Positions 26,488 through 35,900 of a stretch of 64,000 bases of DNA are shown here, one piece after another (within the stretch, counting starts at the first letter, position 1; every line of letters starts with the position of its first letter). The notes under the pieces are model-generated. The model did no database searches and was not told the origin of the DNA. It saw nothing but the letters and a program-made list of their open reading frames with translations. Where the stretch lies: the NCBI GenBank assembly GCA_020883125.1, contig JAHREW010000016.1, positions 57,321 to 121,320 on the forward strand. The letters run 5' to 3'. A program made the position numbers and the translations under genes. This stretch comes from Microcoleus sp. CAWBG506 (GTDB lineage: Bacteria > Cyanobacteriota > Cyanobacteriia > Cyanobacteriales > Microcoleaceae).

Positions 26488-27873
26488 ATGGCTGCATTGA
26501 TTCCAATTGTGATGTACGGCTGGATTCCAGTCGTTTTGTATCTGTTTGTCAGGTTCCCTACTCAGCGAGCAGTAATTGTAAGTCTAATTGTAGCGTGGCA
26601 GTTTTTACCGCAAGTTTCTCTAAGCCTGCCGGGATTACCTCCCTATAACAAGATGTCAGCAGCTTGCTACGGTGTCTTGCTGGGTACTCTGGTTTACGAT
26701 ACTACGCGATTCAGCTCTTTGAAACCAGGCTGGATAGATGTACCAATAGTAGTTTGCTGTTTATGCCCGATTGCTTCGCAACTTACTAATGGTGGAAGCC
26801 CGTTGTCTCCAACTTTAAACCAAATTGTTGCTTGGGGGATGCCTTATCTTTTAGGGCGTTTGTATCTCAATAGTTTAGATGGGTTGCGACAGTTAGCGAT
26901 CGGCATTTTTGCAGGTGGGTTAGCCTACATTCCTTTTACGATGATTGAAGGGGTTAAAGGGCCGATTATGCACCAGATGGTTTACGGTGTCAATGCTTTT
27001 GAAGACTGGGGTCAGGCCAGACGCATGGGGGGGTGGAGGCCAGTAGTATTCATGCAGCACGGTTTGATGGTGGGGCTGTGGATGATGGCTGCTGCTTTAG
27101 TGGGATTTTGGTTGTGGCAAACTGGGGTCCTTAAGAAGTTTCAGGGGCGCAATATGAAGACTCTGGTAATTGTAATAATTATCGCTTTTTTATTGTGCCG
27201 TTCTACGGGGGCTTACAGTTTATTTGCAATGTCGTTAGTCGTCTTGTTCAGCGCCAAAATTTTAAAAACATCTTTGCCATTGTTATTGATAATTGGATAT
27301 ATCATCTTCTACCTTTATTTAGCTGCATCTGGTCAATTTTCTAGTGAAGAAGTTATTAGTTTTATATCTCAACTATTTGGCGAAGAACGAGCAGCCTCTC
27401 TGGGGTTTAGATTTCAAAACGAAGAGATATTGGGCAATAAAGCGCGACTAAGATTTCTTTTTGGCTGGGGCGATTCTGGTGGCAACCGCGTGTACAATGA
27501 GTACGGTGATGATGTATCCGTCACTGACAGCTTGTGGATTATTGCTTTTGGCGTCAACGGCGTAGTGGGTTTAACAAGTTTATTTTCTTCTCTGCTATTA
27601 CCTGTGATCGCATTTTGTTTCAAATATCCAGCCCGAACCTGGTCTAACCCGAAAGTCGCGCCAGCGGCCGTCCTGGGAGTAGCTTTAACTATGTATGCGT
27701 TTGACTGTGTTTTGAATGCTATGACTAACCCAATTTTTACGCTGATTGCGGGAGGAATAGCTGGTGTGATCTTAAAAGATACCGAAAGTCTTAAGCCAAA
27801 GAAAACCAGTTCGCCCTTACCTAGACGGTCTTTGAGTCCACAAAAATCACGAGTGTCAACAACCCACCACTAA
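26488..27873 (+). CDS. Polytopic polysaccharide polymerase/O-antigen ligase-like protein
   Basis: This 461-residue integral membrane protein has about ten to twelve hydrophobic segments, starting MAALIPIVMYGWIPVVLYLF. Features of the Wzy/WaaL superfamily include a large periplasmic-type loop after the central helices (GYIIFYLYLAASGQFSSEEV... with GEERAASLGFRFQNEEIL) and the DSLWIIAFGVNGVVGL segment. The C-terminus is basic and Ser/Pro-rich (PLPRRSLSPQKSR). It opens a group of three glycan-related genes on the same strand, which supports a role in polymerising or ligating an exported polysaccharide. Exact activity is unproven, and sequence alone does not separate polymerase from ligase. Confidence 0.75.
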   Translation: MAALIPIVMYGWIPVVLYLFVRFPTQRAVIVSLIVAWQFLPQVSLSLPGLPPYNKMSAACYGVLLGTLVYDTTRFSSLKPGWIDVPIVVCCLCPIASQLTNGGSPLSPTLNQIVAWGMPYLLGRLYLNSLDGLRQLAIGIFAGGLAYIPFTMIEGVKGPIMHQMVYGVNAFEDWGQARRMGGWRPVVFMQHGLMVGLWMMAAALVGFWLWQTGVLKKFQGRNMKTLVIVIIIAFLLCRSTGAYSLFAMSLVVLFSAKILKTSLPLLLIIGYIIFYLYLAASGQFSSEEVISFISQLFGEERAASLGFRFQNEEILGNKARLRFLFGWGDSGGNRVYNEYGDDVSVTDSLWIIAFGVNGVVGLTSLFSSLLLPVIAFCFKYPARTWSNPKVAPAAVLGVALTMYAFDCVLNAMTNPIFTLIAGGIAGVILKDTESLKPKKTSSPLPRRSLSPQKSRVSTTHH

Positions 27874-28175
27874 ATCTGAGTATGGTTTGAGTACGCACGC
27901 GCCTAGCGCCGATTATAGTCCGGGCTTGAAATATAGCCCTAGTTAAAAAATATTATTTTTATGACCTATGTTGTCAATTAATAAAATCTAGTATCTTTAT
28001 TGATTCTTTGCCGGAAACCCAGAATTCTTTACAAAATCTTTAAAAAGACATACTCAACCAGTAAGGGGAAGAGGATATAATGAAGAAAAGTTGATTCGCC
28101 AGCTCGCTAAAATGTGAATTAACGAATTTGTAGTGTGAGTCTTAGTAGAATATAAAAAATTGAGGGAAATCCAAA

Positions 28176-28937
28176 ATGAAAGTTGTTAATTTATTGAATG
28201 TACCGGTTGATAATTGTTCCATCACAGAACTGTTTGAAAAGCTAAAAGAAGGAGGCGGTGTCGTATTTACGCCAAATGTAGACCATTTAATTAAATTGCA
28301 GTATGACCGCGATTTTTACGAAGCTTATAATAGCTGTGATTATAGAGTTTGCGATAGTCAGATCTTGATGTATGCCTCAAGATTTTTGGGTACTCCTATC
28401 CAAGAAAAAATTTCTGGTTCTGACTTGTTTCCAGCCTTTTATAACTATCACAAAGACAGCGAAGATATTAAGATTTTCTTACTAGGAGCTGCGGAAGGGG
28501 TGGCAATTCAAGCTCAGGAAAAAATCAACCAAAAAGTTGGTAGAAAAATAGTAGTTGCTGCCTATTCTCCTTCCTTTGGGTTTGAAAAAAATGAAGAAGA
28601 GTGTGAAAAAATAATTGACATCATTAATCAATCAGGGGCGACAGTATTAGCAATCGGAGTGGGTGCGCCTAAGCAAGAGAAATGGTTGGTTAAGTATAGA
28701 GACAAACTGACAAATATCAAAGTTTTATTGGCAATAGGTGCAACTATTGATTTTGAAGCTGGTTGCAAAGCCCGGTCTCCCAAATGGATGAGCGAAGTGG
28801 GCATAGAATGGGCTTACCGATTGTTAAGTGAACCGAGAAGGCTGTGGAAAAGATATTTGGTTGATGCTCTGCCTTTTTTTAGATTGATTGTAGAACAAAA
28901 ATTAGGTTATTATAAAACGCCTTTCTGTGATGGCTAA
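28176..28937 (+). CDS. WecG/TagA/CpsF family glycosyltransferase
   Basis: This 253-residue GT26 transferase has a good GAGGG ribosome binding site before ATG 28176. Family motifs are FTPNVDHLIKLQ near residue 30, the Asp in YRVCDSQILMYASRFLG, and ISGSDLFPAFYNY. The central IFLLGAAEGVAIQAQEKI and GVGAPKQEKWLVKYRD and the C-terminal RSPKWMSEVGIEWAYRLLSE-PRRLWKRYL are also present. Such enzymes add N-acetylmannosamine or uronic-acid sugars to lipid-linked carriers. It lies between the polymerase-like and GT4 genes and probably contributes one sugar to the same polymer. Confidence 0.9.
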   Translation: MKVVNLLNVPVDNCSITELFEKLKEGGGVVFTPNVDHLIKLQYDRDFYEAYNSCDYRVCDSQILMYASRFLGTPIQEKISGSDLFPAFYNYHKDSEDIKIFLLGAAEGVAIQAQEKINQKVGRKIVVAAYSPSFGFEKNEEECEKIIDIINQSGATVLAIGVGAPKQEKWLVKYRDKLTNIKVLLAIGATIDFEAGCKARSPKWMSEVGIEWAYRLLSEPRRLWKRYLVDALPFFRLIVEQKLGYYKTPFCDG

Positions 28938-29011
28938 ATCAGCAATCTATGAAGAGATAGGTGATTGCTGGAGGGCTGATGGACTTTAAAGATAGCAAAA
29001 TTAAGTTAAGC

Positions 29012-29063
29012 TAGACCGAGAGAGGCTTTGTGAACAAGGATAGTCAAAGTCTTTCTCGGTCTA
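29012..29063 (+). terminator. Long-armed inverted repeat between glycan genes
   Basis: TAGACCGAGA (29012-29021) pairs with TCTCGGTCTA (29054-29063), perfect 10-bp arms around a 32-nt loop, 75 bp after the WecG-like gene. The loop contains further pairing (AGGCTTTG with CAAAGTCTT). It is a probable terminator or mobile hairpin. Confidence 0.45.
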
Positions 29064-29208
29064 ACTTCATAGAGTCCTCTTGGCCCCGGATTGGTCTGTG
29101 GGGTAATTTTTTTGGGTTTTGGCTATCTCAAATCTCTAATCTTAAATTTCACAGGGATTAGCAAGCTAGAATTATCTCAGTTGAACCACAGCATTTTCAG
29201 ACAGGCCC

Positions 29209-30420
29209 ATGACAATTGCTTATTTAGTTAATCAATATCCCAAAGTCAGTCACAGTTTTGTCCGCCGAGAAATTTTGGCTGTAGAGAATTGTGGTATGAA
29301 AGTTGCCCGTTTTTCAATCCGCTCCTGCGAGTCGGAACTGGTGGACGAAGGAGATAAAAAAGAGCAAGAACAGACTCAGATTGTTTTAGGAGTTGGTGTT
29401 CTCGGCTTAGTATCGGGTTTGCTGCGGGTGGGGATAACTAGACCTATTCGGTTTGTTGAAGCTTTAGGGTTAATGTTTAAAGTAGGTTGGCATTCCGATC
29501 GCGGTATTATACTTCATCTAGCTTACTTTGCAGAAGCCTGTGTGCTATTAAACTGGTTCTCCAGCCAGGGAATCAAACACGTTCACGCTCACTTTGGGAC
29601 AAATTCAACCACTGTAGCGATGTTGTGTCGGGTGCTTGGTGGGCCTAGTTACAGTTTTACGGTTCATGGTCCTGAAGAATTCGACAAGGCTACAATTCTT
29701 GGCTTTGAGGAAAAAATTAAGCGGGCGGCTTTTGTGGCGGCGGTTAGTTCTTTTGGAAAAAGTCAGTTGTATCGGTGGTGCGATCGCGCTTTTTGGTCTA
29801 AAATTCATGTAATTCACTGTGGCGTAGATGCTGCTTTTTTGGATTTACCCTATATTCCGGTAACTTCTGAACCTCGGTTGGTTTGCATTGGCAGACTCAG
29901 CGAACAAAAGGGTCATTTGCTGTTAATCGAAGCTGCGGGTAAATTAGCTAGTCTTGGGTTACAGTTTAAGTTAATCTTGGTAGGTGATGGGCCGTTGCGA
30001 TCGGATATTGAAAAGGCGATCGACCAATACGGACTACAAAATCATTTAGAAATTACAGGATGGGCGGATAGCGCTCAAGTTCAGCAGCAAATTTTGGCGG
30101 CGCGAGCAATGGTTTTGCCGAGTTTTGCTGAAGGTTTACCCGTGGTAATTATGGAAGCTTTGGCTCTTAGCAGGCCCGTGATTAGCACCTATGTTGCTGG
30201 TATCCCGGAGTTGGTGGAGCCTGGAGTTTGCGGTTGGTTGATTCCTGCTGGTTCTGTAGAGGCCTTGGCTGATGCGATGTTGGAGGCCTTGGAAGCGCCT
30301 GTAGAACGGTTGGAACAGATGGGTAAGGCGGGAGCTTTGCGGGTTGCGAAACAGCATAATGTGGCTGTGGAAGCGAAGAATTTAGTCGCGTTGTTTCAGA
30401 AGGCGATGGCAGATTCTTAG
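29209..30420 (+). CDS. GT4 family glycosyltransferase (WcaL-like)
   Basis: This 403-residue GT-B glycosyltransferase begins TIAYLVNQYPKVSHSFVRRE, the opening of the WcaL/colanic-acid type. The N-terminal donor/acceptor domain includes HVHAHFGTNSTTVA and YSFTVHGPEEFDKA. The C-terminal nucleotide-sugar domain has LVCIGRLSEQKGHLLLIEAA, LVGDGPLRSDIE and the EX7E-type FAEGLPVVIMEALALSRPVI (catalytic Glu pair). It likely transfers a hexose in assembly of the polymer encoded by the neighbouring genes. It is directly followed by a methyltransferase gene on the same strand. Confidence 0.93.
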   Translation: MTIAYLVNQYPKVSHSFVRREILAVENCGMKVARFSIRSCESELVDEGDKKEQEQTQIVLGVGVLGLVSGLLRVGITRPIRFVEALGLMFKVGWHSDRGIILHLAYFAEACVLLNWFSSQGIKHVHAHFGTNSTTVAMLCRVLGGPSYSFTVHGPEEFDKATILGFEEKIKRAAFVAAVSSFGKSQLYRWCDRAFWSKIHVIHCGVDAAFLDLPYIPVTSEPRLVCIGRLSEQKGHLLLIEAAGKLASLGLQFKLILVGDGPLRSDIEKAIDQYGLQNHLEITGWADSAQVQQQILAARAMVLPSFAEGLPVVIMEALALSRPVISTYVAGIPELVEPGVCGWLIPAGSVEALADAMLEALEAPVERLEQMGKAGALRVAKQHNVAVEAKNLVALFQKAMADS

Positions 30421-30488
30421 CAGATTACTTGGCGGTTAGAAACCGCGTCTTGTCAAACAAAGTCCACCTACGCGGACTAAGAAATATT

Positions 30489-31598
30489 GTGATTAAAAAA
30501 ATTACCAGTGTTGCATCTACATCAGAATTACCTGTCAGCGAATTACCGAAAAATACGGCTGCGCTGACTAATAATTCGCGTCTTAAATTAGCACTCACAG
30601 AAAAGCTCAAAAGAGGCATCAATGTGAATGGAGAATTTCATCTCCCTTGTGTGCCGTCGATGCTGGATGATTATCTGAAATTGTTGTCAGATTTCTTAAA
30701 AATTGTTGGACAAAATCTTGGCTATCCCGAAACAGAAAGTTTAAAAAAATTGCTTGGTAATGCCTTAGCTGAAGGATTCAAACAGTCGCCCCACGCTACT
30801 TTGATAGTGTCTTATTTTCCGGCAAATGCTCAAACTGGTTTAAGTGGGGGAGTTACCATCAATACCAAGATTCAAGTCGAATCTATGGCGGATAAATATC
30901 ATAGCTGGCCGCAGATTCGTCCTGAGCCTTTATTCGGTAGTCATCCCGATGCGAAGGTGATGGCGATTGTCGGGGGATTAGGGGAAGCGGGGAAATGGCC
31001 GATTTTAGATGTCGGTGCGGGCCCAGGGCGCAATAGTCTGCCTTTGGCGAGGTTGGGCTATGCTGTAGATGCGATCGAATTAACACCCATTTTTGCCGAA
31101 AAATTGTCAGCCGCAGCCACAGCAGAAAATTTGCCAGTTACTGTTACCCAAGGAGATGTTTTAGATCCGTTGTTGAGGATAAAAACATATCGGTATAAGT
31201 TAGCCATTGCTACGGAAGTTCTCTCCCATTTTCGCCATACAGAACAAGTGCGTTTGTTCCTCGGCAAAATGTCTGATTCGGTTTTAAGTGGTGGGTTTAT
31301 TTTATTCAGTACATTCTTAGCTGTAGATGGATATGAACCAGATGATATGGCGAAACAAATGTCGGAACAGTCTTGGTCTTATTTGATTACTAGACAGGAA
31401 TTATCAGAGGCGATTGAGGGTTTGCCTTTGGAAATTGTATCTGATGAATCGGTAATTGAATATGAACAGAAGAATTTGCCGAAGGAAGCTTGGCCGCCGA
31501 CAAGTTGGTTTCTGAGTTGGGCTAGCGGGCGCGATTTATTTCCAATGCAGGAAACGCCGCCAATGGAGTTGCGATGGATATTGGTTAAGCGTTTGTAG
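30489..31598 (+). CDS. Class I SAM-dependent methyltransferase
   Basis: I start this at GTG 30489 (369 residues, IKKITSVASTSELPVSELPK after the start). The frame is open upstream to a TTG at 30429, but the extra 20 codons lie in a repeat-like segment (AGAAACCGCG...CTACGCGGAC) found between many cyanobacterial genes. The Rossmann core has motif I as WPILDVGAGPGRNSLPLA, an acidic second strand in AVDAIELTPIF, and a VTQGDVLDPLL third motif. An N-terminal helical region of about 150 residues precedes it, with GINVNGEFHLPCVPSMLDDY as the conserved opening. The substrate is unknown; position after glycosyltransferase genes suggests a sugar or glycan substrate. Confidence 0.83.
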   Translation: MIKKITSVASTSELPVSELPKNTAALTNNSRLKLALTEKLKRGINVNGEFHLPCVPSMLDDYLKLLSDFLKIVGQNLGYPETESLKKLLGNALAEGFKQSPHATLIVSYFPANAQTGLSGGVTINTKIQVESMADKYHSWPQIRPEPLFGSHPDAKVMAIVGGLGEAGKWPILDVGAGPGRNSLPLARLGYAVDAIELTPIFAEKLSAAATAENLPVTVTQGDVLDPLLRIKTYRYKLAIATEVLSHFRHTEQVRLFLGKMSDSVLSGGFILFSTFLAVDGYEPDDMAKQMSEQSWSYLITRQELSEAIEGLPLEIVSDESVIEYEQKNLPKEAWPPTSWFLSWASGRDLFPMQETPPMELRWILVKRL

Positions 31599-31749
31599 AG
31601 ACACAATAATCTTCGATTGCAATCGCATTTATATCGTTTCCGTCTACAATATCGGAATGATTTAACCGCAGAGAACACAGAGGACACAGAGTGAGAGAAT
31701 AGAGAACAGTATAATAAATAAACAAAAATATAAGTATCATAGATAGTTT

Positions 31750-32532
31750 TTATAAGTTAACATAAAATAGCTTTTGAACCCTATGAATTTTATCACGCTG
31801 AAATTTATCTGATTTAAATCTCCATGTGTCGTAATACAAATCTTCTGATGATAATTGTATTTCTTCTATAGGACATCCAGTTTTATTCCAAAAATCGAAA
31901 AATAGTTGAATTCTATGTTCAACCGATTTAGCAGTTTTAGCAATTTGATGTTTCCAGAAGTGCTGGGTTTCACCTTTCATTAACAGCAAACTACCATTGG
32001 GCAAATCTAGATTAACTTTGTAGTCTTGTGAGATTTTATGTTTTAAGGAAAATCGGCGAGTTTCTCCAAGGCTAATTGATGCTATAACAGGGTTTTTACC
32101 TAATTCTGGCTCGTCATCGCTATGCCATGAAACGCTATCTTTACCATCACGATATAGATTGAGAAGAACGCTATTAAAAGTAACTTCTGATATTTCTTCA
32201 GCTTTTGATTTAATTAATGTTAGTGTTGGAGTCCAAGGTTCTGGATGCTGTTGTATACCGGAATATATATAGGATTTACCTTCATCTCCATACCAACTTG
32301 TGAGTCTGGGTAAAGGTATCGTTTTTCCATAAATATGAATGATATATTTTTTCCATTTAACATTAGAAGATAAATCTGAAAAAAGCCGATCGCTCTCTTG
32401 GATGCTAAACACATTAGGATAGAATATAACTTCCCCATCTGTATCAACCACCAGTCTTTTTTCTGTCTTGAAATTGGTTAAGCGAAAGGCTTCTTTAACC
32501 AATTGTTCATTAAGTTCAACAGGGCTTTTCAT
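31750..32532 (-). CDS. AlkB-like 2-oxoglutarate/Fe(II) dioxygenase
   Basis: This 260-residue protein of the AlkB/ALKBH2 branch has a double-stranded beta-helix core. The iron ligands are visible as the H-x-D in SVSWHSDDEPELGKNP and the distal His in ETQHFWKHQIAK, and the 2-oxoglutarate Arg is in VEHRIQLFFDFW, alongside IASISLGETRRFSLKHK. LTSWYGDEGKSYIYSG in the nucleotide-recognition lid also matches ALKBH2-type enzymes. Such proteins remove 1-methyladenine and 3-methylcytosine lesions from DNA or RNA. The gene is convergent with the methyltransferase gene at 30489. Base composition is AT-rich, suggesting possible acquisition. Confidence 0.88.
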   Translation of the reverse strand: MKSPVELNEQLVKEAFRLTNFKTEKRLVVDTDGEVIFYPNVFSIQESDRLFSDLSSNVKWKKYIIHIYGKTIPLPRLTSWYGDEGKSYIYSGIQQHPEPWTPTLTLIKSKAEEISEVTFNSVLLNLYRDGKDSVSWHSDDEPELGKNPVIASISLGETRRFSLKHKISQDYKVNLDLPNGSLLLMKGETQHFWKHQIAKTAKSVEHRIQLFFDFWNKTGCPIEEIQLSSEDLYYDTWRFKSDKFQRDKIHRVQKLFYVNL

Positions 32533-32586
32533 GGTTCATGGTTCCTTTTATTCCAATACCGTTTACTTAACATATTTATGCCCCGG

Positions 32587-32670
32587 AGATCCCCCTAAAT
32601 CCCCCTTAAGAAGGGGGACTTTGAGAGGATTCTTGTCCCCCCCTTTTTTAAGGGGGGTTAGGGGGGATCT
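32587..32670. repeat. AGATCCCCC...GGGGGGATCT hairpin repeat
   Basis: AGATCCCCCTAA begins and TTAGGGGGGATCT ends this 84-bp element, with an inner CCCCCTTAAGAAGGGGG palindrome. It resembles a repeat type I have seen often between cyanobacterial genes and can fold into a long hairpin. Confidence 0.75.
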
Positions 32671-32915
32671 ATCTTAAGTAAACTGTATTGCCTTTTATTC
32701 CGGTTTCTGACTACTCGTAAAGTTTCAGATAGCACAAGTATTCCTAAAGTGACAGCTAGCCACAGACATATTTATACACTTCCGACTGTAGGGGGATGCT
32801 TTAGCTCGTTAATCAGGTCATGCTTGGCATTGAGGGCAAAAAACAGAAACTATACATTAGCCAAATCGCGCGCCAACTCAATTATGCCAACCCGCACCTG
32901 AACGAGGAATATACT

Positions 32916-35900
32916 ATGTATCAAAACTTGCCAATAACTTCACAACTTTATCATATCAGCCTCTGGCTCGGTCAAGTGCCAGCAGAGCGGACTGTCAACA
33001 CCGCAGAAGACGCAGCACTCTTGTATTCTGGGCCGCAATTTTTTATCGCCTTAATCGCAGGAGTAGTGCTGGCTTTCGCCTTCCAACTTTTGCTAACCAA
33101 CTTATCAGTAGCTGCGGGGCTTTCTTACATGGGAAATCAATCCCATGAGAGTTCCCATTCTCACAGCGATAGCCCCCAAGTCCGACACATTGGTAAAAAG
33201 GTAGGAACTTGGACGCTAATCACTGTTACGATCGCCCTATTCTTCGCCTGCTTGCTAGCAGTTAAACTGAGTTTGATTAGCAGCCCCGGTTTAGGTGCGA
33301 TCGTCGGTTTAGTCGTGTGGGCTACCTACTTCTCGATGCTGGTGTGGGTGAGCTCCACCACAGTCGGTTCCCTGATCGGTTCCGTCGTCAACACCGCCAC
33401 ATCAGGCTTTCAAGCCATTGTCGGTACCGCAGCGGCCGCCCTGGGCGCAAAAGCAGCTAGCAATCAAGTGGTGGCTACAGCCAAAGCAGCAGCCGCAGCA
33501 GTGGGCCATGAGCTCGGTAGCGCGATCGACCCTATAAGTTTACGGGAAAACGTCGAAGACTATATTCAAAGCCTCAAACCGCCTGAATTAGACATCAAAG
33601 GGATGCGGAGTGAATTTGAAAAGTTGCTCAACGATCCGCAACTCAAATCGATTGCGGGCGAGAATTTGCCAAATCTCGATCGCCAAACCCTTGTAGAATT
33701 AGTCAGTTCGCGATCGGACCTATCAAAACGCGATGTCAACCGCATTGTAGACCAACTCCAAGATGCTTGGAAACAAGTCGGAAAACAAGGACAGCCCACA
33801 GACGGTATCGCCCAATTAGTAGAATATTTCAAATCGGCAAAATCGGGAGAATTGCTGTCAGATAAATTGACAAGTAGGGTAGAAAAAGCCCTCAGCAATC
33901 TGGGTGGTCAAACTCCAGGACAAAGCCCGACAATGATGTCCCAAGCAACGACAATGGGAGTTAATGCTTTAATGGGAATAGTATTGGGACGCACAGATAT
34001 TTCCGACTTTGATGTGGAAAAATTAGTAGGTCAGCTAAAAACAGCCAAAGACAAAGTTAGCCAGCAAACTGATAAAATTACCGCTCAAGTCAAAGGCGAA
34101 CCAGAACCTTATAGTTCCATTCGCGCCGACGTAGAAAACTACTTGCTGAATGCTTATTCCTGGCAAATGAACCCGCAAACTATCGAGCGCGAGTTTCGAG
34201 AAGTGATCTACGATCCTAGCGCCGATCCGGGCACAGTTCGCCGCGAATTAGAAAAACTCAAGAACTCGAATTTTGCTGAAATTCTGGCCAGCAGAGGAGT
34301 GTTTACTCAAAGCAAAATTAAAGAAATAGTCAATGAGTTGGAAGCAATTAGACAGCGAGTTTTAAACACTGTTATTTTTGCTGAGGAACAAGATAAAGTC
34401 CGCGATTTGCAGTGGCGATTAGAAACTTATCTGAAGTTGACGCCAAAAGAGGAACTGACAGCAGCAGGTATTGGCAAGGATTTCAAGCAAATTCTCGAAG
34501 ATTCTGATGCTACTTACGAACAGTTGCGCGATCGGCTTGCTCCTTACAATCGTGATAGTTTTATCCAAATCCTCAGAGGTCGGGAAAACTTCGGATTTCA
34601 AGAAGTAGAACAGATTGTCAAGGAGTTGGAAAGGACAAAAGATGTAGTTTTGGCAGATGCTCAAGGTCTGCAAGAAGCAGCTAAAGTTCGCATCGATAAT
34701 CAGTGGCAAAAAGTGCAAGAATACTTGCAGTCTACGGGTAAATCAGAACTCAATCCCGAAGGTATTAAGCGGGATTTCAAAACTCTGTTAGAAAATCCAG
34801 AAGCAGGAATGTGGGCGCTGAGATCGAGAGCTTCTAAGTTCGATCGCGAAACTTTGGTAAAATTGCTATCTCAGCGAAAAGACCTCAGCGAAGACCAAGT
34901 GAATCAACTCCTCGACAGCGCTGAAGAAACTTGGCACAGCGCGCTGAACGCACCGAAAAAGATCGCTGACAAAGCTAAGGAACAGTACGACGAAACAACT
35001 ACTGCGCTGGCAGATTATCTGCGAAATACGGGCAAGTCTGAACTGAATCCTGAAGGTATTCAGCGCGATTTGACTAAATTGATGGAAAATCCGAAAGAAG
35101 GAGCTTTGGCGCTGCGAGGTCGCCTGTCGCACTTTGACCGCGATACTTTGGTAAAACTGCTTTCTCAAAGAGATGATTTGACTGAGGAACAGGTTAATCA
35201 AATTATTGACCAAGTGCAAAATACGATCGGCTCGATTGTGAAATCGCCGCGCCGTTTGGCAAGGCGGATGCAAACTCAAGCGCAAGATTTTCAGGGTGTT
35301 TTAGAAGATTATTTGCGGAATACTGGTAAGGATGAATTGAATCCTGAAGCTATCAAGCGTGATTTGCAATTGTTGTTGCACGATCCGAAAGTTGGGGCTT
35401 ATAGTTTGGGTGAACGGCTGTCGCATATCGATCGCGCTACAGTCGTTTCCTTGCTATCTCAGCGCCAGGATATTTCGGAAGCGGAAGCGAATCGCATTGT
35501 CGATCAAGTTTTGTCGGTGCGCGACCAATTTCAACAGCAAATTCAGAAAATACAGGAGCGTATTCAGTCGGTAATTGACGGGATTTTGGCAAATGTTCGG
35601 GATTATCTCAATTCGCTCGATCGCCCAGAACTCAATTATGAGGGTATCACGCGGGATGTTCGTAAGTTGTTTGATGATCCGCAGGCGGGATTTGATGCTT
35701 TGCGCGATCGGCTAGGACACTTCAACCGGGATACTTTAGTAGCACTCATTAGTTCCCGTGACGATATCTCCGAAGCAGACGCCAACCGCTTGATCGACCA
35801 GATCGAAAGAAGCCGAAACACAGTCCTGCAAAGAGCTGAACGCTTGCAGCAAGAAGCACAGATTCGCCTCGAAAGTATCAAATTGCAAGCGGAAAAACAA

